A stretch of 31,610 nucleotides of DNA. Origin: Paulinella micropora (lineage: Eukaryota > Cercozoa > Imbricatea > Euglyphida). Shown here piece after piece: positions 1 through 9,400 of this stretch; the first letter of the stretch is position 1, and every line of letters starts with the position of its first letter. The notes beneath the pieces were generated by a model. That model was not told the origin of the DNA and made no database searches. It worked only from the letters and a program-made list of their open reading frames with translations. Position numbers and translations under genes: made by a program. The stretch spans positions 852,550 through 884,159 of the forward strand of contig BJOX01000153.1 of assembly GCA_009731375.1 (NCBI GenBank), read 5' to 3'.

Positions 1-565
<565 letters not shown>

Positions 566-1612
566 ATGGACGGTCCGGGAGGAAAGAGTGATCTATTTTA
601 CGTGGAAGCATGTGCTAACATACCGCTATGGGCGCTACCATTTTGCTTCATGTTCAAGTTTCAAATAAACAAACGCGCACCTATCCCAGACACTTACCAG
701 TCCATTCTATCTACAGCTAACTTTCAGCTGTACCCACTGTCAGTTAACCAGATGTGCTGCATGTGTATCCTCTCAGACTTAGATGACGCTCTTTGCAGCA
801 CTCCCGACAATCAGAAAGACAAGCAACTATCTATCTTGAAGAATTATATACTATCAGGTATCAGACCTCCTGGAATTTACTACGAGGGCGAGGAAAAGAG
901 AACGAAGAAAAAGAAAATGAAGAAGAAGAATGGAAAGGTGGAGAAGGAGGAGAAGAAGGAGCAGAGCAACGAAAGCAAGCAGTCTAGTAGTCAAGCTAGC
1001 CAGATCAAAGCTGATGCAGACTCAAAGGTTAACGTTGACGAGTCGAAACACTTCGGAATGTGGCCTGGTACCATCATTAAGTGGACCAACCACCTTAACC
1101 CCAATTCTGTTCCTCCCGTTTGCTGGCAAGAATTGACTCCAGAGTTAAAAAATTGGCTGCGAAGGGACGTTTGCACACAGGACTTTGAAGAGCCAATAAT
1201 CCCGCCCCAATCCCAAGGGATTACACTATCTCAACTCAACCGCGCCTCTCAACGCTCTGAAACCCAGGAAAGTGAGGAAAGTTCACAGTTTGACAGTGAT
1301 GCAAGTCAGAGATCAAGTCAGCCAAACTCATTCGTGCAAGCGCAACAAGGTTGCTTGCAGCAATCGCAAGAGTCAGAACAAGAAGAAGGAGAAGAAGAAG
1401 AAGAAGAAGAAGAAGAAGAAGAAGAAGAAGGAGAAGAAGAAGAACTACAACAACGACAAGAAAAAGAAAAAGAAAAAGCCGAAAAAGAAGAAAAAGAAGA
1501 AAAAGAAGAAGAAGAAGAAGAAGAAGAAGAAGAAGAAGAAGAAGAAGGAGACAAGCAAGTAGAACTGGAAGTGCCAAACCAAGGAGAGCAACCAGAAGCG
1601 ATACAAGAATGA
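566..1612 (+). CDS. Hypothetical acidic low-complexity protein, first exon
   Basis: The frame opens at ATG 566, just after an in-frame TAG at 560, and runs to TGA at 1610. I do not recognise the protein. The first 110 residues look globular, with an aromatic and hydrophobic stretch (PLWALPFCFMFKF) and a Cys-rich MCCMC. A Lys/Glu-rich linker follows, then a second ordered segment at roughly residues 165-215 (motifs MWPGTIIKW and LTPELKNWLRRD), a Ser/Gln-rich part, and a long polyglutamate tract encoded by (GAA)n. The acidic tail suggests a nuclear or chromatin-associated protein, but that is only a composition argument. The frame stays open after the TGA to TAA 1787, so the true end may lie downstream. 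A canonical-looking donor at 1559 and an AG at 1614-1615 would remove the TGA as a 57-nt phase-0 intron. Confidence 0.6.
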   Translation: MDGPGGKSDLFYVEACANIPLWALPFCFMFKFQINKRAPIPDTYQSILSTANFQLYPLSVNQMCCMCILSDLDDALCSTPDNQKDKQLSILKNYILSGIRPPGIYYEGEEKRTKKKKMKKKNGKVEKEEKKEQSNESKQSSSQASQIKADADSKVNVDESKHFGMWPGTIIKWTNHLNPNSVPPVCWQELTPELKNWLRRDVCTQDFEEPIIPPQSQGITLSQLNRASQRSETQESEESSQFDSDASQRSSQPNSFVQAQQGCLQQSQESEQEEGEEEEEEEEEEEEEGEEEELQQRQEKEKEKAEKEEKEEKEEEEEEEEEEEEEEGDKQVELEVPNQGEQPEAIQE

Positions 1613-1789
1613 GAGGGAGAAGGACCAGGAGAAGGACCAGGAGAAGGACCAGGAGAAGGAGAAGGAAGAGAAGGAGAAGCAAAAGAAGAAAGTAAAGGAG
1701 AAGGAGAAAGAGAAAGAGAAGGAGAGGGAGACCCTGAACGCTTGGAGGATGAACTTTTGAAGATGCTTATCGAGCTTGACCTTTTTTAA
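1613..1789 (+). CDS. Possible continuation of the acidic protein after TGA
   Basis: The same frame as 566-1612 continues without a stop to TAA 1787. It reads a GEGP repeat (12-bp minisatellite units, about 1618-1665), then Glu/Lys-rich sequence, and ends in a helix-like peptide containing LEDELLKMLIELDLF. At a T6 run (1782-1787) the next good frame is offset by one base and reads on as NEAAFSKSPVKMSS. Either the segment contains short introns (possible donor A|GTAAAG near 1690, acceptors near 1794-1797) or an indel lies in the T run. I cannot choose between these. Confidence 0.4.
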   Translation, partial: EGEGPGEGPGEGPGEGEGREGEAKEESKGEGEREREGEGDPERLEDELLKMLIELDLF

Positions 1790-2044
1790 TGAAGCAGCAT
1801 TCTCCAAATCGCCGGTCAAAATGTCGTCAACTAACTTGCTGAAGATGTATGGGAACCTCTTCCAGCACTCACTTGACAAGCTGCTTCATATTCTCTTTCT
1901 CTGTTGGGATGGAGGTGCCTCCGAGCACGCAAGACGCACACGCCTGTTGTTTGGTGAATTGGGTAAAATATTGTGTGATGAAACAAGCAACTCAGAGGAT
2001 GAGATCAAGAAATTGCTGACTCTGCACGAGAACGTTTTGCTCAG
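1790..2044 (+). CDS. Internal exon of the acidic-protein gene
   Basis: The frame reads a helical, non-repetitive protein segment that includes LLKMYGNLFQHSLDKLLHIL and ARRTRLLFGELGKILCDE. It ends at a good donor (CTC AG|GTCGGC, GT at 2045) just before a trinucleotide-repeat tract. Two bases of a codon are left over, and the exon at 2351 supplies the third, so the join is phase-consistent. The leucine-heptad character suggests a helical repeat or oligomerisation region. No family is recognised. Confidence 0.55.
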
Positions 2045-2350
<306 letters not shown>

Positions 2351-2603
2351 CGGTGTATTCGACGAGAAATCCAATGGTTGTGTGCAAAAGTTGGAAATAT
2401 TGATCCTCAGACTCATACAAGAGAAGCTTTGTGTGCTTGCGCACAACCAGGAAATCCAAGAGAGAAAAAACGTTTTTAGCGCAGCTTCGAGACGAAAACC
2501 AACAGTCCTTTCAGTTCTTCTTCTTCTTCTTCTTCTTCTTCTTCTTCTTCTTCTTCTTCCATCTCATATGTTTTTTTGGCTGCGCTGTTGTGATAGTAAA
2601 TGA
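2351..2603 (+). CDS. Exon of the acidic-protein gene, possible 3' end
   Basis: Joined to the preceding exon, the frame reads SGVFDEKSNGCVQKLEI and then a long amphipathic helix (LILRLIQEKLCVLAHNQEI) and a basic stretch (ASRRKPTVLS). It then runs into a (CTT)n tract (about 2516-2561) encoding polyleucine and stops at 2601-2603. A GT at the ACA|GTC codon boundary followed by the TAG at 2594-2596 would instead remove the CTT tract and end the protein at once on TAA 2597. The coding character up to about 2510 is convincing. The true 3' end is not. Confidence 0.5.
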
Positions 2604-2962
2604 GTACTTCTTGGAATGATGATGGGGAGGTGAAAATTACTGGATACGCCATTCGCATAAATCCAAATGCTCATCATGATCCTTATCTTCGCCATCAGCC
2701 CCAACGTCCACCACACAGTCGTGGCGATCCCCAGCCTCACAATCATGATCCTCAGTCTCATCGTCAGCGTCGCCGTTCTTCTTATTCTGCTTCTCGTGAG
2801 CTAGCCCGTAAACTTGAGGCGCACGCAAAGATTATCACTCACGTTGAATATGAGCGACGAGGAGAGAGAGGGCAACGATATCAGAATTTCAAATCAGGCT
2901 TGGCTAGGCGATTGGATAATGATGTTTATTTGCCCCATAGTGTGTCCAAATGGTTTCCCTAG
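2600..2962 (+). CDS. Hypothetical His/Arg-rich small protein or exon
   Basis: ATG 2600 to TAG 2960 gives 120 residues. The first half is rich in His, Pro and Arg (HHDPYLRHQPQRPPH). The second half is charged and helical (SRELARKLEAHAKIITHVEY), followed by SGLARRLDNDVYLP. Codon choice looks coding. It could be a separate small gene or an exon of a larger plus-strand gene, because a phase-0 GT occurs at GAT|GTTTAT near 2923. The product is unrecognised. Confidence 0.4.
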   Translation: MSTSWNDDGEVKITGYAIRINPNAHHDPYLRHQPQRPPHSRGDPQPHNHDPQSHRQRRRSSYSASRELARKLEAHAKIITHVEYERRGERGQRYQNFKSGLARRLDNDVYLPHSVSKWFP

Positions 2963-3154
2963 TACAGATGGGGAAAGCAGTACTAGTGGTTCATAAACAG
3001 ATTTGTCTATCCAAGCTTTACCCAGGTGTTCAGTGACTGTCTCCGATTGGTTTGGGAGGATTGCCTTGAACCCCATCGGACCTAATGCAGTTCCAACGAA
3101 CTCACTAATCACATTTTTGTTGGCTTCACGAGGAACAGTTTGCCAAGTTTCCAT
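2894..3154 (-). CDS. Minus-strand ORF, possible gene or mobile-element relic
   Basis: ATG 3154 to TGA gives 86 residues with natural composition: METWQTVPREANKNVISEF, then GTALGPMGFKAILPN and, near the end, LGKPFGHTMGQINIIIQS. The frame stays open upstream to about 3200. It overlaps the 3' end of the plus-strand frame 2600-2962 and the likely plus-strand exon beginning near 3140, so not all of these can be simple single exons. I do not recognise the product. It may be a nested gene or the relic of an insertion. Confidence 0.3.
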   Translation of the reverse strand: METWQTVPREANKNVISEFVGTALGPMGFKAILPNQSETVTEHLGKAWIDKSVYEPLVLLSPSVLGKPFGHTMGQINIIIQSPSQA

Positions 3155-3345
3155 TAATGCGATTGTTTTGGGACGCCGCCGAAATCCTTCACATATTTGT
3201 TTTCGAGCAAGTACGGGAAGTCATCAAAAGTGAACCCGCATGTGCATGCCTTGCTATTTTGTTCTGTACCGATGTACCGATGAATTTTGCAATGCATCTA
3301 GCTGTGCAAAACTCTGCAACGAAATCGAGCCCTGTTGCTGCGGAG
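3142..3345 (+). CDS. Possible plus-strand exon, unrecognised product
   Basis: After a plausible acceptor (GAGGAACAG|TTT, AG near 3139) the frame reads FAKFPLMRLFWDAAEILHIF, then VFEQVREVIKSEPACACLAI, and closes at TAG after SPVAAE. Codons show a strong excess of G in first position, which is typical of coding DNA. The hydrophobic helical content suggests a helical repeat protein, but I cannot assign a family. It is followed directly by a (CT)n tract that may sit in the next intron. Confidence 0.4.
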
Positions 3346-3362
3346 TAGTAATAGTAATATAC

Positions 3363-3363
3363 A

Positions 3364-3448
<85 letters not shown>
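3363..3448 (+). repeat. (CT)n microsatellite
   Basis: A nearly pure (CT)n tract with two TTT interruptions. It lies between two candidate plus-strand exons and would provide a strong polypyrimidine run ahead of an AG near 3463-3465, so it is probably intronic. Confidence 0.8.
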
Positions 3449-3454
<6 letters not shown>

Positions 3455-3592
3455 AAATCTGAGCAGTGGCAGCGGCGGCAGAACTTAGCAGTAATGGTGA
3501 GCTGACAAGCAGTATCAGCAGCAGTGGCGGCGGCGGCGCAAAATCCATAGTGAAATGTGATATTGTTAACCAGAAGAATGTGCAACTAGCGA

Positions 3593-3926
3593 CGGATGTA
3601 AAGAGGACGCCACGAAGAAGAAAGAAAAGGAACAAAAACTGGCAGCAATGCCTGACGTGCAGTTTGTCTCGAGAGTGTCTCTCAAGGTGATTCCAAAAGA
3701 TGGTTCATCAACGCAATCATCACAATCCTCATCGTCATCATCATCATCATCATCATCGCCACAATCGCTAGCAGAGCCTGTGGAACTGTCCGCGCACTCA
3801 GAAATTTTGTTTTGCTCCGCTTTGATCTTCATGGGTCTGCGAAGTCTTTTCAGCGGCAAGGCATCCGTTGACGGGTCCACTAAGGCTGAGCTGACCCTGG
3901 CAGAAGAATGCGAGTCAGCGCTTGCG
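3593..3926 (+). CDS. Possible plus-strand exon with polyserine run
   Basis: The frame reads EDATKKKEKEQKLAAM, then PDVQFVSRVSLKVIPKDGSS. It passes through a polyserine tract coded by (TCA)n, then EPVELSAHSEILFCSALIF, and ends at a donor-like GCG|GTATTT (GT at 3927). A second open frame over 3466-3690 (Gly/Ser-rich, then basic) may represent the upstream exon. The next likely exon starts near 3993, but the phases differ by one base. The short G7 run at 3964-3970 is a possible place for an indel. The product is unknown. Confidence 0.4.
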
Positions 3927-3992
3927 GTATTTATTCCATCGTATATTTTGTTGTAGGGGGGGCGGGGGGGATGCGTCGCTAGTGGTGTAAAG

Positions 3993-4130
3993 TTGCCTGG
4001 GTTGTGACGTGTTGGCGCTGACGCACAATGAAGAGCTCAAGAAGCTTTTCCCGCTGGTCGGAGACAAGAGTTTGAAGGAAGCAATGTTGGAAGTTCTGGA
4101 AAAGCATGAGGCAACCTTTCGCGATATAGG
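3993..4130 (+). CDS. Possible 3' exon of plus-strand gene
   Basis: The frame reads CDVLALTHNEELKKLFPLVG and then DKSLKEAMLEVLEKHEATFR, highly charged helical sequence with convincing codon use. After residue Asp-Ile near 4128 the character changes, and beyond that point the minus strand carries a better coding signal (coiled-coil exon ending near 4137). The two genes therefore meet tail to tail with almost no spacer. The exact stop of this exon is not resolved. Confidence 0.4.
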
Positions 4131-4136
4131 CTCAAC

Positions 4137-5482
4137 TTCTGTTCCAAAGCATTCATTTTCGTCTCCAGTACCTCCGTCTCCAATTTGGCTACTTCGACCT
4201 CACCTTCTGCCTTTACATATTTTCTTTGCCATTCACTACTTTCCTTTTTGAGCTTCTCCACCTGCTTGTCCAAATCATTCTTTGCCTACAGCAACGTCGA
4301 CACACCAACGACATAAAACAGACGGGCAAATAGAATCATGACCTTTTCAGCAGCCTCCTTGTCATGAAGGGCAGCGTTGCGCTCATCCACCGCAGCAGCC
4401 TTTTCCTCAGCGTACTTTCTCTTGATCTATCCAATACAATGCAAAAGATAAGTAACGAGAGAAAGAAAACAGTATCCTATCTGCATTTTTCACTTTATTG
4501 TTGAGTTTGTTTATGGCAGCCTGCTGACTCTCAAGCCTCGTCTCCAACTCCGTGCACTTTGCGGCGTCCAATTTCAACTCATCGCTGTCATGGTCGCAGG
4601 CGTTGTCCACTGCATCTTTAAGCTTGGCTTCTAGGTCGGCCACTTTATTATCCAGACGTTCTTTGATCTCGATGAACTTCTCGGAATTCTGAGCCAAAGT
4701 TGCAGCAAAACTTTGATTTTTTCCTTCTTCTCTCCAACGTCCTGAACCAACTGAGGGCACAAGCCAGTCAATGTGATCATAAGGTAGTTTGAAAAAACAT
4801 AGTACCTCGTTAAGTTTTTTTCTAACTCAGCGGATTGGGTCCTGACATGAATCAATTCCTTCATGGTTGCGTTGTCGCTGCCGCTGGGGGGCTGGGGAGC
4901 ATCTGAAACAGGTAGGTCACGCAAAGAAATGGCACGACCTATGTATCCCGCCAATACATCACGGTTTTGCCTGTCAACCTCAGGGTTAGTGGTAGTAAGA
5001 TCAAAACGTTTGGGCACATTAGGATCAGCCATCATTTTTGACAGCATGGACTGCATCTCCTCTGAAGGGAAACCATAAATGTCAGAAGTGCGGAAAGATG
5101 CAACGTATACTTCCTGCTTGTCGGGCGGGCCAGACAGAAAGGAACCAAGCTGACGTTGATACGTTCTGGTCTTCTCATTATCCAGTTTGGTAGTGTGGCT
5201 CAAGACTTGCAGTGTGTGAACCAAAGCAAGAGTAGTGCCGGGATCCTTCAATGCTTCCGCCCTGGATTTCTTCTTCGCCGAAGATGCCAAAGTCAAATTC
5301 CACGTAAACACCCCCGGACCAAGAGGATTGCTGCCGAGCCGAGCCTTGTCCAGCAAAACAAGCCTTTCCTTTCCCCATTCTCCGCACACCAGCTTGGCAG
5401 CGCCAGCTTGTTCAGACCAATCACTTCCAGTCCATGGCTGACGAAGGAATGCGTTCTCCCGCGGAGGGTGCGCGTCGAAGAC
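4137..5482 (-). CDS. Hypothetical protein with C-terminal coiled coil, four exons
   Basis: Proposed exons, 5' to 3' on the minus strand: 5482-4806, 4731-about 4485, 4426-4343, and 4285-about 4137. The first exon follows an acceptor (AATTTTAG|GTC) and reads about 225 residues of mixed globular sequence, with GPGVFTWNLTLASSAKKKS, IYGFPSEEMQSMLSKMM and NVPKRFDL. The last three exons are classic heptad coiled coil: EIKERLDNKVADLEAKL, then KRKYAEEKAAAVDERNAAL, then KNDLDKQVEKLKKE and LETEVLETKMNALEQKL. Donors AG|GTACT (4805) and AAG|GTCATG (4342) and acceptors near 4427 and 4286 are clear. The donor after exon 2 is unclear; only a GC (AAT|GCAGAT) fits the phase. There is no recognised family and no kinase motif. 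The gene lies directly downstream of the ATM-like gene in the same orientation and could be a separate gene or, through a phase-0 splice across the CA repeat, part of the same transcript. Confidence 0.5.
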
Positions 5483-5528
5483 CTAAAATTCAAAAAGAAT
5501 AATTCTACGACACTATAAAGACGAAACA

Positions 5529-5532
<4 letters not shown>

Positions 5533-5563
<31 letters not shown>

Positions 5564-5576
5564 GTGTGTGTGTGTG

Positions 5577-5611
<35 letters not shown>

Positions 5612-5631
5612 GTGTGTGGTGTTTGTCTGTG

Positions 5632-5666
<35 letters not shown>

Positions 5667-5721
5667 TGTGTGTGTGTTGTGTGTGTGTGTGTTGTGTGTG
5701 TGTGTGTGTGTTGTGTGTGTG

Positions 5722-5755
<34 letters not shown>

Positions 5756-5812
5756 AACACGAGCGAACACGAAGGAACACGAGCGATAAGGAGGGAACAC
5801 GAGCGAACACGA
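5533..5812 (+). repeat. (GT)n microsatellite plus GAACACGAGC minisatellite
   Basis: About 5533-5755 is (GT)n with TTG and TCT interruptions. It is followed by four imperfect copies of a GAACACGAGCGAACACGAAG-like unit (5755-5812). The tract separates the last recognisable ATM-like codons from the coiled-coil gene. It is either an intron or intergenic, and is also a natural place for an assembly misjoin. Histidine/threonine and cysteine/valine frames here are not genes. Confidence 0.85.
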
Positions 5813-6438
5813 AGGATGCTGAATGGCAATCCTCAGAGTCAATTTGAGAAGCGCATCCTTGAAGAGATCCACAGAACACTTTGTACCAGAGCTAGAAGTA
5901 GACCGGACCGGCATCGACAATCGCGATCCGATCTGAACTATAAGGGGAAGAAACGTATGTGATGGGACTTTGTCTATCTCCTTGTAGAATTGGACGAGGA
6001 ACTCTGGACTGCACCTTTCAACGCTTGAGAACCACAGAGAAATCAAGGGATCCAATGCTTGCCGATCGAATGCATTACTGCGATAGAGACACTTGCAATA
6101 ATGTGTCATCGCTTTTTCCATAGAGTCTTTCAAACGGTCTTGAAATGAATCATGCTCCTTCTGGTCCAGAGCGTACTCTTTCTCTTTTCTCATCTGCTGC
6201 ATTTTCAAATCTGTCTTGCTTTTAGAATCCTTCTCTTCATGCATCCTTTGCTCCAGCTTCTTGAGGTCAGTCTTGTCCTTTTCGAGCATTTGGCGCTGCG
6301 CTTCCTTCTCAGGCGAATTTTTCTTGGTGAGTAGCTCCTGAAAGATGCGGTCCCAAAAGCGACCCAGGCAAAAGTCTACTTGTGCCCGCAAAGGCTCTCC
6401 TACGTCTTCCGCTTGCACCTTGGAAGCAACCTCTTTCG
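5813..6438 (-). CDS. C-terminal FAT exon of the ATM-family gene
   Basis: The frame reads KEVASKVQAEDVGEP, a charged helical linker (KLEQRMHEEKDSKSK...), then KAMTHYCKCLYRSNAFD, LISLWFSS, VPSHTFLPLIVQIGSRLS and LLKLTLRIAIQHP. In human ATM the matching block (YINCLL, LWLE, YKFLPLMYQLAARM, HP) ends the FAT domain and leads into the kinase. After the HP codons the sequence becomes the GAACACGAGC minisatellite. Phase-0 splicing from CTC|GTGTTC (intron 5483-5800) to the coiled-coil exon is possible but not supported by homology. Confidence 0.7.
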
Positions 6439-9400
6439 CTTATTCGAGATAGTGAGAAATCGTTTCTGAGCTTTCCACATGAGACTTAGAAAGCCACTCA
6501 GCGAGGAGGCAGCTCACCCACTTGCATGGCCTGGAAGTCGGTTCGGCCCACGTAGCTAGTCCTTTTGGCAATCTCGGTGGATATATGTTTGAGAGCTTGG
6601 ATAGCTTGATTGACTTGGCCCTCGTTCCAAAACAGGGATGCGGCCTCCATTCGCAATCTGAGTCGTAGAAGCGGATCTAAGAGCTCTGATTTTCCGGTGG
6701 AGTCAGCTTCGGAGACCACAAGCTGCGCTCGCCAAAGGGCTCCAGAGGCCATGCGGAACCGTTTCAATTTCGTGGCCGCAGCCGTAATAGAGCGCAAGTG
6801 ATCAACCCACTGGCTGGTTGTGCCAAAAAGATTCAACATGACACCTCGGACCGCATAGATAGGCTCTGCTAAATCAAAGTCCTGCATGGCATTTGCTCGC
6901 TTCTGCCATCCTTCATTCCACTTTGCGACATTATTATGCGATTCCGAGTCTTGAAGAATACGTTGACGTTTGTGAGCGGGTCCTGCTTCCGAGCTAGAAC
7001 TGGCTTGCAGCTCACGAGGTTGCCGCAAAGACCACGCAGAGCTGACATCTGAAATCAACTGCAGATCTCGAGCGCATTCCAACAGCTCTGAAATATTTTC
7101 AGATCCAACACCGCTTAAGCGAGCTGCAACTGTCCTTCGGCCAGCATTCAATGCATTACAAAACATAGTGCGCTGGTCATCGGATTGGCTCTGAAGCTGC
7201 CGCAGGGCGAGAAAGATGCCTTGGTGGATGCCCTGGCAGACGAGATCTTGCTGTTTGCGTGTGGCCTGCTCATACTTGGGTTGGAGATCGATGCTCCATT
7301 GCGACATGCGCCAAGCAGCTTTTGCATGCAAGTCCTGGATCTCCTGGTAAGAAGCAGGATCCTGAAGACGAATAGTTTGCAGGTGAGACCAAAGAATATT
7401 CCGGCAGTCCAACTGCTGCAAGGAGCGATAGATCCCCTGGTGCAATTTAGGCAAGGGCAACACTTCCTGATGAGAGAGAAGGGCATTAGAAAATGACCGA
7501 TGCATTTGGTCCTTTTCAACTTGGTCACCCATTGCAGTGTCAGCTGAATTCGTTCGAAGAAGAATATCGCACCCTTGCAGACTTTTAGTCAGAGCACTTT
7601 CATGCTCCCACAGAATCAAATGAGAGGCCATATGATCTTGAGCGCTGCGACTGCCTTTTATCTTAAGGACCCCGTAAAGTCCGTCCCTTTCCCCTGAATG
7701 CTGAGATATCTCGGCAAGCATGGATAAAAGCTCATCCTGTCGCACACTGGTTGCTCGATCTTCGCTGCTGGACGAGCTTGCCAGCGATGATTGTGACTGC
7801 TGTTCTTCCAGCCAAGCTAAGGAGGTGTAGAACAAGGATACACGCTGAGCATTCCGGGCGACCAGAAGAAAATCAAGTTGGCCCAAGAAATATTCTTCCA
7901 CCCGTATCAACTGCGAAGACAAGCCTTTTCTTTGCTTGTCTTGGATTTGGTTTCTGCTAGCCTCGATCTCAAAGAGGCGCGTTGCTTTCTTACGTACTGC
8001 AGAGTATTCAAAAGCAGGGGACATGGGGACGGCTTCGGGAGACGGCATCTTCACAGTGACAGCTAGGATGTCATTGAAATGTCTGGCGAGTTCTGAAGTG
8101 CGCTCGCCGCGATCGTGATGTATGATGTCAAACACTGCGAACGGAAACAACGCGACAGCAAACTTTGGACGCAAAGCAGCTAAGGAAGAGCACGCCTCCA
8201 GCACAGGGTCTGGCGAGTTCTGAAGTGCGCTCGCCGCGATCGTGATGTATGATGTCAAACACTGCGAACGGAAACAACGCGACGGCAAACTTTGGACGCA
8301 AAGCAGCTAAGGAAGACAAACTTTGGACGCAAAGCAGCTAAGGAAGAGCACGCCTCCAGCACAGGGTCTTTGACTTCATGCCGCGTCAGGTACCTTCGTA
8401 AATGCAAAATACGTATGTGGTGTGATGCATCTATGTATGTTATGTATGTTATGTATGTATGTTACGTATGTATGTTACGTATGTATATTATGTATGTCTT
8501 GCATGTATGTATGTTATGTAGGTTATGTATGTATGTATGCATGTATGCATGTATGTATGTACAGGTAGATTATGTACCAGGTCAAGGCACAAATCCACTG
8601 AGCGAAGGAATGGTTGGCCACAAACTGAGGATCCCAAATAGAGCCAAGATTTCCTGAGCTATGAGGCAATCTAGCATCTACCCTCGGAGACTGGTTTTGG
8701 AAAGGTTTCAAATGCTGCCAGGTGTCTGCATCTACGTCCTTCAGCTTGTTCAAGGCTTTGCTTGCCCGTTTATTTGCGACAGGACTGATGAACAGTGCGC
8801 GCAAGGTATGTGCTGCAAAGACGATAGCTTGGCCATCAGAATCGACCAGGTAGTAGCTGAGATACTGCAGAATCGATACGTGATGAGTATGCTGCTCGAA
8901 AGGAAGTGCATCAAAATCACTGGCTACCGCTTTGGCCTCGGCGCTCTCCGATAGAGTGTCAAGTAGGTCCGAGAGCGAGTCCTTGGACGACCTCTGCTCC
9001 AAGAAAGGAGCTGACATCAGTGACACTGCGTGGGTATCAAGCAGGTACAAAAGAGAGTCTTTGAACGAACACGGCTCCAGAAAAGGAGCTGACATGAGTG
9101 ACGCTGCATCGAGGACCCCTATCTCTCCTATACATTTTGTTGCCGCTTCAACAATTTGTGGATCTGTATCCCGAGCCAGAGACACCAACAACGCCAAAGT
9201 CCCAGCCACTAAAGCGTAGCGCTGTTTGCTGCGCCTCTGTGATGTCCCAAAAGATTCCAGTAATGTATTCAAATCTTCCTTGTGAGTTGACAATTGGCCG
9301 TACAAGTATGTCAAGGAGGAAACGGATATCTTTGATGTAAAAAGCGCGATTTCAGATAAAAAACACAAATCTCCCGAGTTCTTGAAGAAGTGATCGTTGG

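Noticed and set aside
4806-5482. PIKK kinase domain downstream of FAT
   Set aside because: No glycine-rich loop, DRH-type catalytic loop or DFG-like motif is present. The region leads into a coiled coil.
6440-6442. Reassignment of TAA to a sense codon
   Set aside because: Frames of several hundred codons elsewhere in the window contain no internal TAA, TAG or TGA, so a variant code is unlikely.
9330-9366. Programmed +1 frameshift at T6 and stop TGA
   Set aside because: A 37-nt GT...AG intron (GTGTTTTTT...CATCAAAG) explains the frame change exactly and in phase.
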